From a virus: a stretch of 37,362 bases of DNA. Location of the stretch: positions 1 to 37,362 of the IMG/VR virus record IMGVR_UViG_3300029922_000173; one strand, 5' to 3'. Positions 28,389 to 36,786 of the stretch are shown here, in pieces. Positions within the stretch are counted from its first letter, which is position 1, and every line of letters starts with the position of its first letter. The position numbers and the translations under genes were made by a program. The notes beneath the pieces are model-generated. The model worked only from the letters and a program-made list of their open reading frames with translations. It did not search any database and had not been told where the DNA came from.

Positions 28389-28664
28389 CTAAGTACGTAC
28401 TAAAATAAACAAAGTAAATGCCCCATCGTTAGTTACAGTATTAAAACTAAAAATGCCTGTAGACTGAACGAAGGTAACATCTATAACACTGGTGCTTGTA
28501 GAACCAATATTGGGTTGTGCCCAATAAGATAGTACAGGCGCACCAGCAGAATAAGTCCATGTATCAGAAGTAGTGCTTCCCACTAATGGAACCATTAACA
28601 AAGTTAAAGACCCTAATGATTCACGATATATTGTTGCTGTTGTTGCTACGGTTAATGCTGCCAT
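28389..28664 (-). CDS. Small head/decoration-type protein
   Basis: The 91-residue protein (MAALTVATTATIYRESLGSL...) is beta-rich with no cysteines (SVIDVTFVQSTGIFSFNTV, GAFTLFILVRT). It directly follows the capsid gene with a short gap, the usual place of decoration or head-completion proteins. The start has an AAAGGGG site. No family is recognised from sequence alone. Confidence 0.55.
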   Translation of the reverse strand: MAALTVATTATIYRESLGSLTLLMVPLVGSTTSDTWTYSAGAPVLSYWAQPNIGSTSTSVIDVTFVQSTGIFSFNTVTNDGAFTLFILVRT

Positions 28665-28679
28665 ATTTAACCCCTTTCT

Positions 28680-29639
28680 TTATGTAATAGAGGTTAATTG
28701 TAATTGACGACGACGATTATCAGTCCAAAGTTGACCTCTCCATAAGATATATGCAACTCTTACGGTTTGATTAACAGGGGTCATAAAATCAGTTGTGATC
28801 ATATCGGTGGCTGTATCAACTGCTAATTTAATATAGTTCATATTCAAACCATACATATAGCCAGTAGCGATATAGTTACCATAGATCACAGGTTTGCCCT
28901 TGAACGACAAATTAACAAATCCTGCGTTAGCAGAAGTTGTGCCATTAGCAATACGTTCCAACGGAAGACGGGTCTGTTCAAACTTCTGAAAGATTGTCTT
29001 TGTTGTAACGTAATGCGTAGGATTATCTACCGTCGCTGATGCACTAACTAAGTATGTACCAGTAGTCATATCGCTCAACCCTTGAGTAACGAATGGCCCA
29101 GAGGTAACAACTGTAGCTTGCCATGCAGTAACTGTAGAACCGCTAACAGAACCTAATGCACCAGTTGAAGTCAAGGTATTAATATCAATTAAGTTATTAG
29201 CGTTAGCTGTTGGTGTGCTAAATGCTTGTTCCAGACGATCAGCAATAGCAAGTTCAGAAGATTTCATTTTAGCGCCAAGCAATGATAAAATCTTATGCTC
29301 ACTACCACTATTCTGACGTTCTTCGTCACGAGTCAACTGAATAGGCTCGTAAGCGTTCTGCCACAAGAATTCCACTTGATTAGCGAAGTTCTTTTGGGTG
29401 TTATTCAATACGTCAGCACCTAAATAGAACCCACCATCATCTTGTTTTGTGACTATGATTGGCTGAACAATGGAGTTACCACCGTCGATCAAATCTTTCT
29501 CAGCAGAAAGCATCTGCAAGAAAGCATTGTGATTATAAACGTTATCTGCCATCGTTGGTTGATAATCAGCCAATGATGTTGCTAACACGACGCTGTTGAT
29601 TGTCGTTGGAATACTATACGGAGATGGAGAAAGTCCCAT
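28680..29639 (-). CDS. Major capsid protein (HK97 fold type)
   Basis: The 319-residue protein matches a common phage capsid pattern. A N-arm MADNVYNHNAFLQMLSAEKD is followed by GGNSIVQPIIVTKQDDGGFY. The E-loop-like region FLWQNAYEPIQLTRDEERQN leads to the spine helix LSLLGAKMKSSELAIADRLE. P-domain and A-domain strands come later (GKPVIYGNYIATGYMYGLN). The C-terminal ends VRVAYILWRGQLWTDNRRRQ and a short tail. It follows a scaffold-type gene by 13 bases, as expected. About 415 copies would build a T=7 shell, if T=7 applies; the triangulation number is not visible here. Confidence 0.8.
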   Translation of the reverse strand: MGLSPSPYSIPTTINSVVLATSLADYQPTMADNVYNHNAFLQMLSAEKDLIDGGNSIVQPIIVTKQDDGGFYLGADVLNNTQKNFANQVEFLWQNAYEPIQLTRDEERQNSGSEHKILSLLGAKMKSSELAIADRLEQAFSTPTANANNLIDINTLTSTGALGSVSGSTVTAWQATVVTSGPFVTQGLSDMTTGTYLVSASATVDNPTHYVTTKTIFQKFEQTRLPLERIANGTTSANAGFVNLSFKGKPVIYGNYIATGYMYGLNMNYIKLAVDTATDMITTDFMTPVNQTVRVAYILWRGQLWTDNRRRQLQLTSIT

Positions 29640-29652
29640 ATTTACTCACTTT

Positions 29653-30528
29653 CTATTTTTGGTTCTTAGATTGCGCCAATCTAAACTGTGCTAACTGAAC
29701 AAAGTATGCCTGATCACTCTGACCTTTTTGGCGAACAGGTAAAACATCATTCGCTGTCACAGTAGATCCTTGTGGCGTAATCGTATTAATTTTTGTTTGT
29801 AATTTTCCTTGACCTTCTAATTTTCCTAATTCATGCGCTTTCTGAATCATCTTCAAAGCATTATCAGCAAGAAAGATATATTCACGGGCATCAGCAGGAG
29901 TCAGTTTTCCGAATCTCTGAGCTGCTTCATTGACTAATTGAGGATTATAGTCATCTCCATATTTCTGCCGTAATGTCAAGTCTTTCTGATTAATGCTTAC
30001 CATTAATTGTTCATGTTGCGCTTGATTCCTCATCTGCAATAACTCATTCTTTAATTGAGGTACAGCAGCTAATTGATTCTTTTCAGATTCAGTTAAAGCA
30101 GAATATTCTTCCTGCGTTAATTGTCTTTCTTGAGGAGCTTGTTGCCCTTGAATCATTTGAGCTGCGGACAAGAACTCTGGATTTGTCAACAGTTCTTGTT
30201 GAATCCTTTGCGGTGTCCACGACTTACTTTGATTGACCAAAGCCTGAGCATCCTGTAACTTCTTGTCATAAGACGATTGCAAACCACGTCGCATACGCTC
30301 AACTGCCTCTGCTGCTGCCTTCTTTGCAACAGGATCGGTGATGTTTGCAAACTCTGGTTGATCAGGAGGATTTTCGATTTTCTCCTGAACTTCAGGTAGT
30401 TTGAATTGACTTACTTTCGTCAATAGATCAGGTTCAGGAGTCGTAACCACAGGCTCGGAAGCTTGTGTGGGTGCGGTTATCACTGGTGTCTGAACTACTG
30501 GTTCTGCTACTGATACATTGTCTGCCAT
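29653..30528 (-). CDS. Capsid scaffolding protein
   Basis: The 291-residue protein has an acidic Pro/Val/Thr-rich start (VSVAEPVVQTPVITAPTQAS). Long Gln/Glu/Lys-rich helical stretches follow (AVERMRRGLQSSYDKKLQDA, LKNELLQMRNQAQHEQL), then a helical C-terminal part ending QSDQAYFVQLAQFRLAQSKNQK, split after LAQFR. Scaffolds of this composition sit immediately before the major capsid gene and guide procapsid assembly, then leave. The basic C-terminal helix is the usual capsid-contact point. Confidence 0.75.
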   Translation of the reverse strand: MADNVSVAEPVVQTPVITAPTQASEPVVTTPEPDLLTKVSQFKLPEVQEKIENPPDQPEFANITDPVAKKAAAEAVERMRRGLQSSYDKKLQDAQALVNQSKSWTPQRIQQELLTNPEFLSAAQMIQGQQAPQERQLTQEEYSALTESEKNQLAAVPQLKNELLQMRNQAQHEQLMVSINQKDLTLRQKYGDDYNPQLVNEAAQRFGKLTPADAREYIFLADNALKMIQKAHELGKLEGQGKLQTKINTITPQGSTVTANDVLPVRQKGQSDQAYFVQLAQFRLAQSKNQK

Positions 30529-30555
30529 GTGAGAGTCCTTTCAGGATTATCTCGG

Positions 30556-30795
30556 TTATCCAGCGAAATGCTGCTTCCCCCACAGATTTGCCCTATCAGG
30601 GGTCTGAGGATCAACAGCGATTTGTTCTTCAATATCTGGTTGTTCCAATAACATCATAATTCTCCATGATGGATATATACTTTCATATGCACCGACGGAA
30701 GTTATTATCTTACAAGTCATTTCATCAATCTTCTCTACAACTGATATGTCTGATTTCAATATATTCAAACCTGGACGAGCTTCCACGTACTTCAT
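30556..30795 (-). CDS. Small head-region protein ending in QHFAG
   Basis: The 79-residue protein has a strand-rich body (KSDISVVEKIDEMTCKIITS) and ends RANLWGKQHFAG. The last five residues, QHFAG, are also the last five of the gene at 31148-31339. It overlaps the next gene (30795) by one base. It may be a portal- or scaffold-associated factor. The shared C-terminus is the main clue. Confidence 0.55.
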   Translation of the reverse strand: MKYVEARPGLNILKSDISVVEKIDEMTCKIITSVGAYESIYPSWRIMMLLEQPDIEEQIAVDPQTPDRANLWGKQHFAG

Positions 30796-31145
30796 TAACT
30801 AAACCCGCCTTTCGGTTGATACGCCGACGGTAATTTCATATATTCAGGAACTACTTTTCCAATAGCTTTCTTCTTAATCAATGCTTCAACTGCCCTATCA
30901 CCTAATTTCAAATTTCCATTTTTATCTTTTATACCATTGGCGTATTTAATAAAATCTTCCGAGTCTTTAGAAACCTCATATGGCTTAATCTTATCCTTGC
31001 GTCCTTGATCAGCTAATTCATGAGCTTGCTCTAAGGATACCATTCCTCTTTCTTTGCAAACACGATCATAGTGATCTTTGCTTCTTATCTGCATATTAAG
31101 AGTACGATTGAAGTGGTTATATGATTGCTTCACTATGATCTGCAT
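30795..31145 (-). CDS. Hypothetical helical protein of the portal cluster
   Basis: The 116-residue protein has a basic start (NHFNRTLNMQIRSKDHYDRV) and an amphipathic middle MVSLEQAHELADQGRKDKIK. A helix KLGDRAVEALIKKKAIGKVV and a Gly-rich end follow. Proteins with an RSKxHYDRVCKERG-like pattern occur next to portals in several phages. A head assembly role is inferred. The start may instead be the internal Met at residue 18. Confidence 0.5.
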   Translation of the reverse strand: MQIIVKQSYNHFNRTLNMQIRSKDHYDRVCKERGMVSLEQAHELADQGRKDKIKPYEVSKDSEDFIKYANGIKDKNGNLKLGDRAVEALIKKKAIGKVVPEYMKLPSAYQPKGGFS

Positions 31146-31147
31146 AT

Positions 31148-31339
31148 TTAACCAGCAAAATGCTGACTCCCAGATGATTGTTCTGCCTTAGCAACCTTGT
31201 TAAGAAATTCCCGAATAGTCATGTCCACTGTATAAGATTTGCTTCCAACGGATACCCAAGTCTTATCTTTCTTAGCCTCGACACTATCTATATGCAATGT
31301 GTTTATATGCACATTATCTGAGATTTGTATAAGTGCCAT
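31148..31339 (-). CDS. Small head-region protein ending in QHFAG
   Basis: The 63-residue protein begins right at the portal stop (one-base overlap). It has two strands (IQISDNVHINTLHIDSVEAK, TWVSVGSKSYTVDMTIREF), a helix LNKVAKAEQ and the end SSGSQHFAG. Its closing QHFAG matches the gene at 30556-30795 although the bodies differ. It may be a portal-linked accessory protein. Confidence 0.55.
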   Translation of the reverse strand: MALIQISDNVHINTLHIDSVEAKKDKTWVSVGSKSYTVDMTIREFLNKVAKAEQSSGSQHFAG

Positions 31340-33525
31340 TATCTCCCCACCGATATATTCACAGGTTTCTTAGGCCTCAACTGCTGACCAGGATTCGCAT
31401 TCTTTTCTTGCTCTTCTTGCATCATCTGTGACTGTATTGCAATTACTTGTTGAAGCATCTGGAACGCATGTGTCTGTTGCTGACCAGCTTCTCCTAACAA
31501 CTGTAATATAGGCTGATACACTGCAATCTGAGCTTGATGATCATCGCCAGGCTGCGGTGGCTGTGGAGGCTTACCGTGCATAATAGCTTCCACATTTTGC
31601 TGTGCGAATCTTAACTGCTGAACAGAAGCATACCCCATAGAATCTTGTGGCTTAATAGTTTCAAATATTGAAGGATCTTTAAGCTTCATACGATTCAGCA
31701 TTTGTTGAATAATAGGAGTAAAGTTGAACTTCATTCCCTCTTGCTGGATCTTCTCCATAATGACTGGCTGTGTCAATGCTTCTACCATCAACTGCATCGC
31801 TTGTTGAAGCATCGCTACTTCATCTTCAGGCGACTCGGGTAACATTGAAATAGCATCAATTTCCACGTCCACATCAGCCTGAATCTCTTCTTCGGTAGGC
31901 TTATCCGACCATTGCAAGTCCATAGACCCAACAATACGAACCGCTTCATCGACGGGCATATACTGCTTTAATAATTCCACTAAATATAAAAAAGAATCTT
32001 GTAAAAAATCCTTCATAATATCTTGACGATATTGAGGACGGGACGAAGAATTCGCAGCTCTAATTTTGACGGATGTAGCCGATTCTTCACCGCTTTGCAA
32101 GACCCCTTTTCTTAAATCTGTAACCCCTGATTTGTCGTCTAGGTTTTTCTGAATTCTTTGATCTATTAAGTACAACTCGGAAGATGCTGCACCTGCTCCA
32201 GACTTAACATCCATTTTGCCGGCAACTGAGTCGCCTTCAAATAAGATAATCGTTTGGTCGCCCGATTGAATTCTTTGTATACTTTCTTCACCTGTCAATC
32301 CCCCCATTGCTAATGCAACATACAGCTTACTATTCTCCTGAGCATTTCTAAGTTGCAAATTAATAACAATGTTCTTTTGATCAGCAATAGCCTTGTATGT
32401 ATCAACATCATTCAATCCACACATTGCATCAGGCATTTCATTAAACTGTAATATCTGAACAGGAAACCCTTTAGCCTCTACAGCCCACTTATTATCACGA
32501 AGTAATTCATCCTGTTCAAAGGTAAGAAGAACAATCCTACCCTTTTTACCTTCTCTCTTTTGCTTTCTCGTCGGACGAACATATATTTCATATACGTCAA
32601 CGAAGTTAGCATAAGGAGTATCGGCAAATCCATCTTTCGTAAAGTCAAGCAAATTCTTTTTCATTCCAAGTAACGGCGTTGTATCGCCCCCACCTGTTTG
32701 TATAGATTGTACCCCGTTGATACCAGCAGCGTTTAGAGATGCTGTTCCAACCTTATCGCCAAAGCCCTTGTACCCCTTAACAATATTTTTATCAACATTC
32801 AACTTATCATCATCAATCAAATCAGACAGTAGCATCTGGAACTTACGACCAACCCATTGAGCCTCGTCAATATTAGAGAAATTAACTTTTGGATCTTTAA
32901 GAAATCGCACAGGACAAAGGCGCTTAACAAACACCATCTCGTCGTCGATGAATATAGATTGCTCCTCTGTCATTCCATAATCGCCCTTATACCCATGCCA
33001 CAGAACACCATGAGGAAATAGCAACGCATCCAATAACACCTTGCGAGTCTCTCTCTTATACTTTATTTTTTCCAATACATAGTTCAATATAGCTTCCTGC
33101 GTATTCGCAGACTTCTGGGAATCCATCTCGGTGTCTATTTTTTTACCAGATGCAGGATCGAATACTTTGGCTATGTAGGTTTTATTGCGTGGTTTAAGGA
33201 AGGCTCGTGGAGTGCGAAAGAATATCGCAGGAAGATTTGTTTGTACGATTGGATATACTTCATTAAGTATAATGTCCCAATTATATCCATATTTAGGAAC
33301 GTGCTTACCCATGTAACGTTGAAGAGACTCTGCCATGATCGGCTCAATCTCTTCACGGTTAATAGTTTCAGCCATGAGTATCTCATTTTTAAGATACCAT
33401 ATCTGATCCTTAGACAGACCGCCGTCTTTTTCAAATGCCTCAGATTCCTTAGTGCGCCCGTCGGGCTTCGTTCTAGGAATTGCGTCTGTCCACTTTGAGT
33501 ACCCTTTGAATTGCTTCTTTGCCAT
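31339..33525 (-). CDS. Portal protein
   Basis: The 728-residue protein has the long podovirus-like portal architecture. A charged N-terminus is followed by YNWDIILNEVYPIVQTNLPAI and the FFRTPRAFLKPRNK clip region. ILNYVLEKIKYKRETRKVLL and the core LFPHGVLWHGYKGDYG come next. Later segments (QRIQKNLDDKSGVTDLRKGV, AANSSSRPQYRQDIMKDFLQ) match the portal stem. The C-terminal about 130 residues are Gln/Met-rich (QQAMQLMVEALTQPVIMEKI), as in portal barrel tails. It forms the dodecameric DNA gate. The ATG overlaps the stop of a 55-aa ORF (TGATG). Confidence 0.8.
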   Translation of the reverse strand: MAKKQFKGYSKWTDAIPRTKPDGRTKESEAFEKDGGLSKDQIWYLKNEILMAETINREEIEPIMAESLQRYMGKHVPKYGYNWDIILNEVYPIVQTNLPAIFFRTPRAFLKPRNKTYIAKVFDPASGKKIDTEMDSQKSANTQEAILNYVLEKIKYKRETRKVLLDALLFPHGVLWHGYKGDYGMTEEQSIFIDDEMVFVKRLCPVRFLKDPKVNFSNIDEAQWVGRKFQMLLSDLIDDDKLNVDKNIVKGYKGFGDKVGTASLNAAGINGVQSIQTGGGDTTPLLGMKKNLLDFTKDGFADTPYANFVDVYEIYVRPTRKQKREGKKGRIVLLTFEQDELLRDNKWAVEAKGFPVQILQFNEMPDAMCGLNDVDTYKAIADQKNIVINLQLRNAQENSKLYVALAMGGLTGEESIQRIQSGDQTIILFEGDSVAGKMDVKSGAGAASSELYLIDQRIQKNLDDKSGVTDLRKGVLQSGEESATSVKIRAANSSSRPQYRQDIMKDFLQDSFLYLVELLKQYMPVDEAVRIVGSMDLQWSDKPTEEEIQADVDVEIDAISMLPESPEDEVAMLQQAMQLMVEALTQPVIMEKIQQEGMKFNFTPIIQQMLNRMKLKDPSIFETIKPQDSMGYASVQQLRFAQQNVEAIMHGKPPQPPQPGDDHQAQIAVYQPILQLLGEAGQQQTHAFQMLQQVIAIQSQMMQEEQEKNANPGQQLRPKKPVNISVGR

Positions 33526-33692
33526 CAGATCCCTTGTTCTTGAGACATTTCAGTAGGGCTATACAAATATTTAATAAGATACTGATTGAAGGTACAGCTT
33601 TCAGGATTGCTATTCCAACCAGCTAACATACCATCTAGGTATGATTGGGCATCATCTGAGTTTAGAAAACTTCCACCTTGAACAATACTCAT
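33525..33692 (-). CDS. Small ORF translationally coupled to the portal
   Basis: The 55-residue protein has a strong AAGGAG site 6 bases before ATG 33692. It reads MSIVQGGSFLNSDDAQSYLD, a WNSNPESCTFNQYLI middle and an acidic Gln-rich end. Its stop overlaps the portal ATG (TGATG), so its translation may set portal expression. It lies just downstream of a terminator-like hairpin, so it would be the first gene of the portal transcript after readthrough. No family is recognised. Confidence 0.6.
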   Translation of the reverse strand: MSIVQGGSFLNSDDAQSYLDGMLAGWNSNPESCTFNQYLIKYLYSPTEMSQEQGI

Positions 33693-33702
33693 AATTTCTC
33701 CT

Positions 33703-33762
33703 TACCAATAAAAACGCCCCTACTGCACCTGTGCACAGTAGAGGCGTTTAAAGCTATTGGTA
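33703..33762 (-). terminator. Terminator-like hairpin before the portal cluster
   Basis: On the minus strand AAACGCC-T-CTACTG pairs with CAGTAG-G-GGCGTTT (13 bp with one mismatch, 10-base loop), followed by TTTTTATT. That is a strong intrinsic-terminator shape. An outer 8-bp pair, TACCAATA with TATTGGTA, encloses it, and its 3' arm reaches the ribosome site of the next ORF (33692). It could end transcription from the 34030 promoter or act as an attenuator. Confidence 0.7.
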
Positions 33763-33811
33763 GCGATGGCCGTCGCTAGATTTTAAACCGACTTCTCATT
33801 TCGCCGTCGGT
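33761..33811 (-). other. Two further hairpins between small ORFs
   Basis: TAGCGA/TCGCTA (33761-33766 with 33773-33778, 6-base loop) and ACCGAC/GTCGGT (33787-33792 with 33806-33811, 13-base loop) lie in tandem. The first abuts the outer arm of the terminator-like hairpin, sharing two bases with it. The three hairpins in a row suggest a structured regulatory leader. Confidence 0.55.
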
Positions 33812-33822
33812 GTTATTTTTAT

Positions 33823-33999
33823 TTACATCTTCTCTTGACGAGATCCAGCAGACTCCGCATTAGCATAACATCCTTGTTTAACTTTTGGATGAGCGCTATC
33901 ACTGCGAACATTAGCTGGTTCAAATACTCCCCCACGACCATGTTCAGAATCATTGATATGAGTTAGAATTTCTGGTGCGTGTGAATTATGTTTTCCCAT
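33823..33999 (-). CDS. Small ORF first in the 34-kb promoter transcript
   Basis: The 58-residue protein starts at ATG 33999 with an AGGAGG site 6 bases upstream. It is polar and His/Ser/Asn-rich (MGKHNSHAPEILTHINDSEH, GRGGVFEPANVRSDSAHPKV). The promoter at 34030-34058 precedes it at the right distance, and the hairpin block follows. No family is recognised. Confidence 0.6.
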   Translation of the reverse strand: MGKHNSHAPEILTHINDSEHGRGGVFEPANVRSDSAHPKVKQGCYANAESAGSRQEKM

Positions 34000-34029
34000 G
34001 TGATCCTCCTAGTTATAGTACCAAGGTAT

Positions 34030-34058
34030 AATATACAACCATAGGCAATCTGTGTCAA
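34030..34058 (-). promoter_or_regulatory. Sigma70-like promoter for the portal-side genes
   Basis: On the minus strand TTGACA (34053-34058) is followed after exactly 17 bases by TATATT (34030-34035). Both match the sigma70 consensus well. Transcription should start near 34023, about 24 bases before ATG 33999. It lies directly after the large terminase stop. Confidence 0.8.
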
Positions 34059-34063
34059 ACTAT

Positions 34064-35665
34064 TTATAATGAGATACCTTTACTTGTTGCGACAAGTCCA
34101 ATTTTTGCATCTATTACACTTGGCCTTTGTTGTGCTCCAAATATATATTTGCTTGTTCTAGTATTCTTATTTCTCCACGCAGATGTCTGCTTCTGCAAGA
34201 ACTTGAACACATCTTCCTTAGGCTTCTCCTTAGTCACCGTCGGAGAATACTGTAATATCTCAGGAAGCATCGCAACCGCATCGGCGAGATCATCATGCGC
34301 CACAGACCGCAACCGTATCAACTGATTCTCCAAATCCCCCATTCCTCGTCGATGATAGATAGAGTGTTGCGAATACCTATTCGCCAAACGAAACATTATA
34401 CGAGCAACCTTATCCGTCGTCCCCCATGCAATGTCCTTGAACCACAAGTATTTACCTGTACGCTTCATCGCTTCTTTCAAGAACCACTTCATAAGCTTTT
34501 CCAACATCGCCTTTTCAAATCCAAAGCATACCCTTTTACCTGTCATCGCTTCATACCGAGCATTCATATCAAACACAATCTGCTCAAACTCATCCGGCCT
34601 TAGCCCCCGTTTAAATATGTACGTGTCGATCAATAGGTCATTAGCGGGCGTGATCAACCCAGGTGTTATCGCTGCAAAGTCATTAGCCTTCTTATCCTCC
34701 CAGGCTAAATCAATACCAACACCAGCACGACAATCACGCAGATTCCAGCGAGCCAAAACTGCGCCATCTCCATCATATAGCACCGCCTGATTTTCCACAA
34801 TCCCCCATTGCCTAAAGTCCTCACGCCGTATTGTCTCTAGCGACCCCGACGACGGATCGCCCTGCATTTCTTTTGCGAATGCTTCGGGCTTCAATCTCTC
34901 CATCTCATTCAAATCTTCAACAGTCCAGCGTTCCGGCCATAACGATTCCTTAGATCCAGTAACCTTATTATCAAATCTCGCCTTAAAAAATAATTTGCGA
35001 TATTCCGTATATTCATTATCACTAACCAGCTTTGCCATCAGACCATCATCATGCAATATTGTTCCAATAATATCCACATCAAGATTTTTAATATCTCCGG
35101 CGGGAATTAGAGCATTATCATATAGTTCCTTCAGCGACTGACGACGTTCCGATGACTTAACCATTTCGTCATCTTCCATATCGTCTCCCAGTATGTAGTC
35201 AGGGCGGTATGCGCCAAATTTTTCGCCTCGTATAGAACCGATCTGCTCAACCCCCTTGCAGAGAATTCTAGTTCTAAAGCCATCTCGACTTCTAAATATC
35301 GTATCCCCCTCTGCGTCCTTCTCAAGTGTGATACCAAAATCCGCCCTAAGCTGCTCATTCCATCGAATCTCATCTTTGATCCCCTCTAATGTACCAACTG
35401 CTTTCTTATAGGTGTTCTGTATAATTACGATAAAGCGTTTGCGCTTAAAACATATGGCGTGCGTTATCTTTACAAATGCCAGTATCGTAGATTTCGCCGA
35501 TCCACGAGGAGCCTGCACCGCAAAGAACTTATGCGCCATTGATTCTTTTATTAGGAGTTGGTGGAAGTATGGAGATCTGTCTCGAAGGTGATGAGGGAAG
35601 TAAATTAGCGCCCAGATGATTGGTTCGGTTTCCAGTAACGGGTATATTTTATTCTGCGACGACAT
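34064..35665 (-). CDS. Terminase large subunit
   Basis: The 533-residue protein has both activities of TerL. The packaging ATPase shows Walker A APRGSAKST (residues 52-60), Walker B YILGDDMED (157-165) and a coupling GTILHDDG (201-208). The nuclease domain shows GVGIDLAWEDKKANDFAAI from residue 315, with Asp319, a likely metal ligand. FGFEKA (Glu384) and HDDLADAV near 457-464 (Asp458/459/462) complete an RNase H-like active site. It cuts and pumps concatemeric DNA into proheads. Its start lies inside the 66-aa ORF's end (17-base overlap). Confidence 0.9.
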   Translation of the reverse strand: MSSQNKIYPLLETEPIIWALIYFPHHLRDRSPYFHQLLIKESMAHKFFAVQAPRGSAKSTILAFVKITHAICFKRKRFIVIIQNTYKKAVGTLEGIKDEIRWNEQLRADFGITLEKDAEGDTIFRSRDGFRTRILCKGVEQIGSIRGEKFGAYRPDYILGDDMEDDEMVKSSERRQSLKELYDNALIPAGDIKNLDVDIIGTILHDDGLMAKLVSDNEYTEYRKLFFKARFDNKVTGSKESLWPERWTVEDLNEMERLKPEAFAKEMQGDPSSGSLETIRREDFRQWGIVENQAVLYDGDGAVLARWNLRDCRAGVGIDLAWEDKKANDFAAITPGLITPANDLLIDTYIFKRGLRPDEFEQIVFDMNARYEAMTGKRVCFGFEKAMLEKLMKWFLKEAMKRTGKYLWFKDIAWGTTDKVARIMFRLANRYSQHSIYHRRGMGDLENQLIRLRSVAHDDLADAVAMLPEILQYSPTVTKEKPKEDVFKFLQKQTSAWRNKNTRTSKYIFGAQQRPSVIDAKIGLVATSKGISL

Positions 35666-35849
35666 CTATATTCTCATAAAAAAATTCTTGCATAGTTCTA
35701 CTTCTATTAATAAAATTTGCATCAAAGTGCCAGGGTAGATCATAACATCTTTCATCACCTCGTATACCAGTAGATTCATAATCTTGGCATAACGGATCAA
35801 CTAACAATCCTATCCACTTAGATTTATTGTCTCTATTGTGCTTGAACAT
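35649..35849 (-). CDS. Hypothetical 66-aa protein between terminase genes
   Basis: This ORF overlaps the small terminase candidate by 17 bases and the large terminase by 17 bases. It is charged and aromatic (MFKHNRDNKSKWIGLLVDPL then DYESTGIRGDERCYDLPWHF). The ribosome site is weak (GGCGAGA). No family is recognised. The tight nesting suggests a real gene coupled to packaging. Confidence 0.5.
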   Translation of the reverse strand: MFKHNRDNKSKWIGLLVDPLCQDYESTGIRGDERCYDLPWHFDANFINRSRTMQEFFYENIDVVAE

Positions 35850-36204
35850 CTATAATCTCGCCCGTCTGCTGACCGCTAACCTTTAACGAAGCCAATTGCG
35901 CCGTCATGTCTTTAACCCACTTAACCATAGTATCAAACTTATCATTGCTTATGCTTATATTCACTATTTTATTTTCCGTATAGTTCTCTGGCTTAATATC
36001 CCCCGTCATCTTTAACAGCATCTCAGCAGCTCTTAACTGCGTCGAGTTGTCAGGCGCAAAATGCTCGCCACCAAACTTATCTAATGTCATCGTTTGTGCG
36101 CTGTGCATTTCTACTAACTTAGAATATGCCTTTTCACGAGTTAATCCTACAGAGGCCATTTTCTGTTCTTTGGTAGAGATTATTTCGGCAGGAGAGTTAT
36201 CCAT
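35833..36204 (-). CDS. Putative terminase small subunit
   Basis: The 123-residue protein is mostly helical. An N-terminal REKAYSKLVEMHSAQ helix is followed by FAPDNSTQLRAAEMLLKMTG, DIKPENYTENKIVNISISND and a C-terminal coil VKWVKDMTAQLASLK. The pattern DNxTQLRAAEMLLKMxG is common in small terminase or terminase-adjacent proteins. The position just upstream of TerL supports it. The ATG at 36204 is only about 7 bases from the promoter -10, so translation may be leaderless. Met16 (36159) is an alternative without a clear ribosome site. Confidence 0.6.
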   Translation of the reverse strand: MDNSPAEIISTKEQKMASVGLTREKAYSKLVEMHSAQTMTLDKFGGEHFAPDNSTQLRAAEMLLKMTGDIKPENYTENKIVNISISNDKFDTMVKWVKDMTAQLASLKVSGQQTGEIIDVQAQ

Positions 36205-36210
36205 ACGATC

Positions 36211-36239
36211 AGTATACCACCCAAAATATTTTAAGTCAA
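36211..36239 (-). promoter_or_regulatory. Sigma70-like promoter for the terminase/late operon
   Basis: On the minus strand TTGACT (36234-36239) and TATACT (36211-36216) are separated by exactly 17 bases. The predicted transcription start falls at or next to A36204, the first base of the small terminase ATG, which would give a leaderless mRNA. Confidence 0.75.
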
Positions 36240-36412
36240 ATTTTGTAGGAAATTTTAGAGACAGTCCTACTCAACCACTTCCTCCACTATCCCCCCTTTC
36301 ACTTGCTAGCTTGGCCTCGTTCAAAAAATGATACATATACACTAACTAACATACAATAACGAAGCCTTGCCTATCCTACCGCAAGCAATCCCTATAGCAT
36401 CAACAGTGTATC

Positions 36413-36488
36413 ACGTGCCAATCATACCTCTCCATCACATAGCCAGTACGTGCATCAATACATGCACCAATGCCAGTGTAGTACGTGC
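36413..36488. repeat. ACGTGC iteron-like repeats at 35-bp steps
   Basis: ACGTGC occurs at 36413, 36448 and 36483, with a related ACATGC at 36460. The 35-bp spacing is exact, but the bases between are not strongly alike. Confidence 0.5.
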
Positions 36489-36490
36489 GA

Positions 36491-36510
36491 CTATCCACAG
36501 GTTATGCACA
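36491..36510. promoter_or_regulatory. Two DnaA-box-like 9-mers
   Basis: CTATCCACA (36491-36499) and TTATGCACA (36502-36510) each differ by one base from TTATCCACA. They are 11 bp apart start to start, i.e. on the same helix face, and lie right before the AT-rich stretch. Confidence 0.55.
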
Positions 36511-36786
36511 GGTGTTAATAAGTGTATAGTCTATTGATTCAATAGGGTTTTGTCTATACTATGTATATATATACTCAACACTTATAACACAATCATGTTA
36601 AATTCAACAAATTGCGTTATCTATTATATAAGAGCATAACACTAATAACACATATAACACTATTTTTTTAAACAAGAAGAAGGGAGGGTATAATATATTG
36701 GAGAGAGTACAATGGTTTAAAAAGCGTTATAATAGCGTTATTAGCGTTATGTATTATCATAAAAATATTAATTTCAATATGTTACA

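Noticed and set aside
34295-34790. Plus-strand ORFs inside the large terminase gene
   Set aside because: These are shadow frames opposite a strongly supported TerL with intact motifs on the minus strand.
36400-36498. 32-aa minus-strand ORF starting with GTG (GIGACIDARTGYVMERYDW)
   Set aside because: The peptide looks protein-like, but there is no ribosome site and the frame coincides with the ACGTGC repeats and a DnaA-like box. Repeat-driven coding is more likely.
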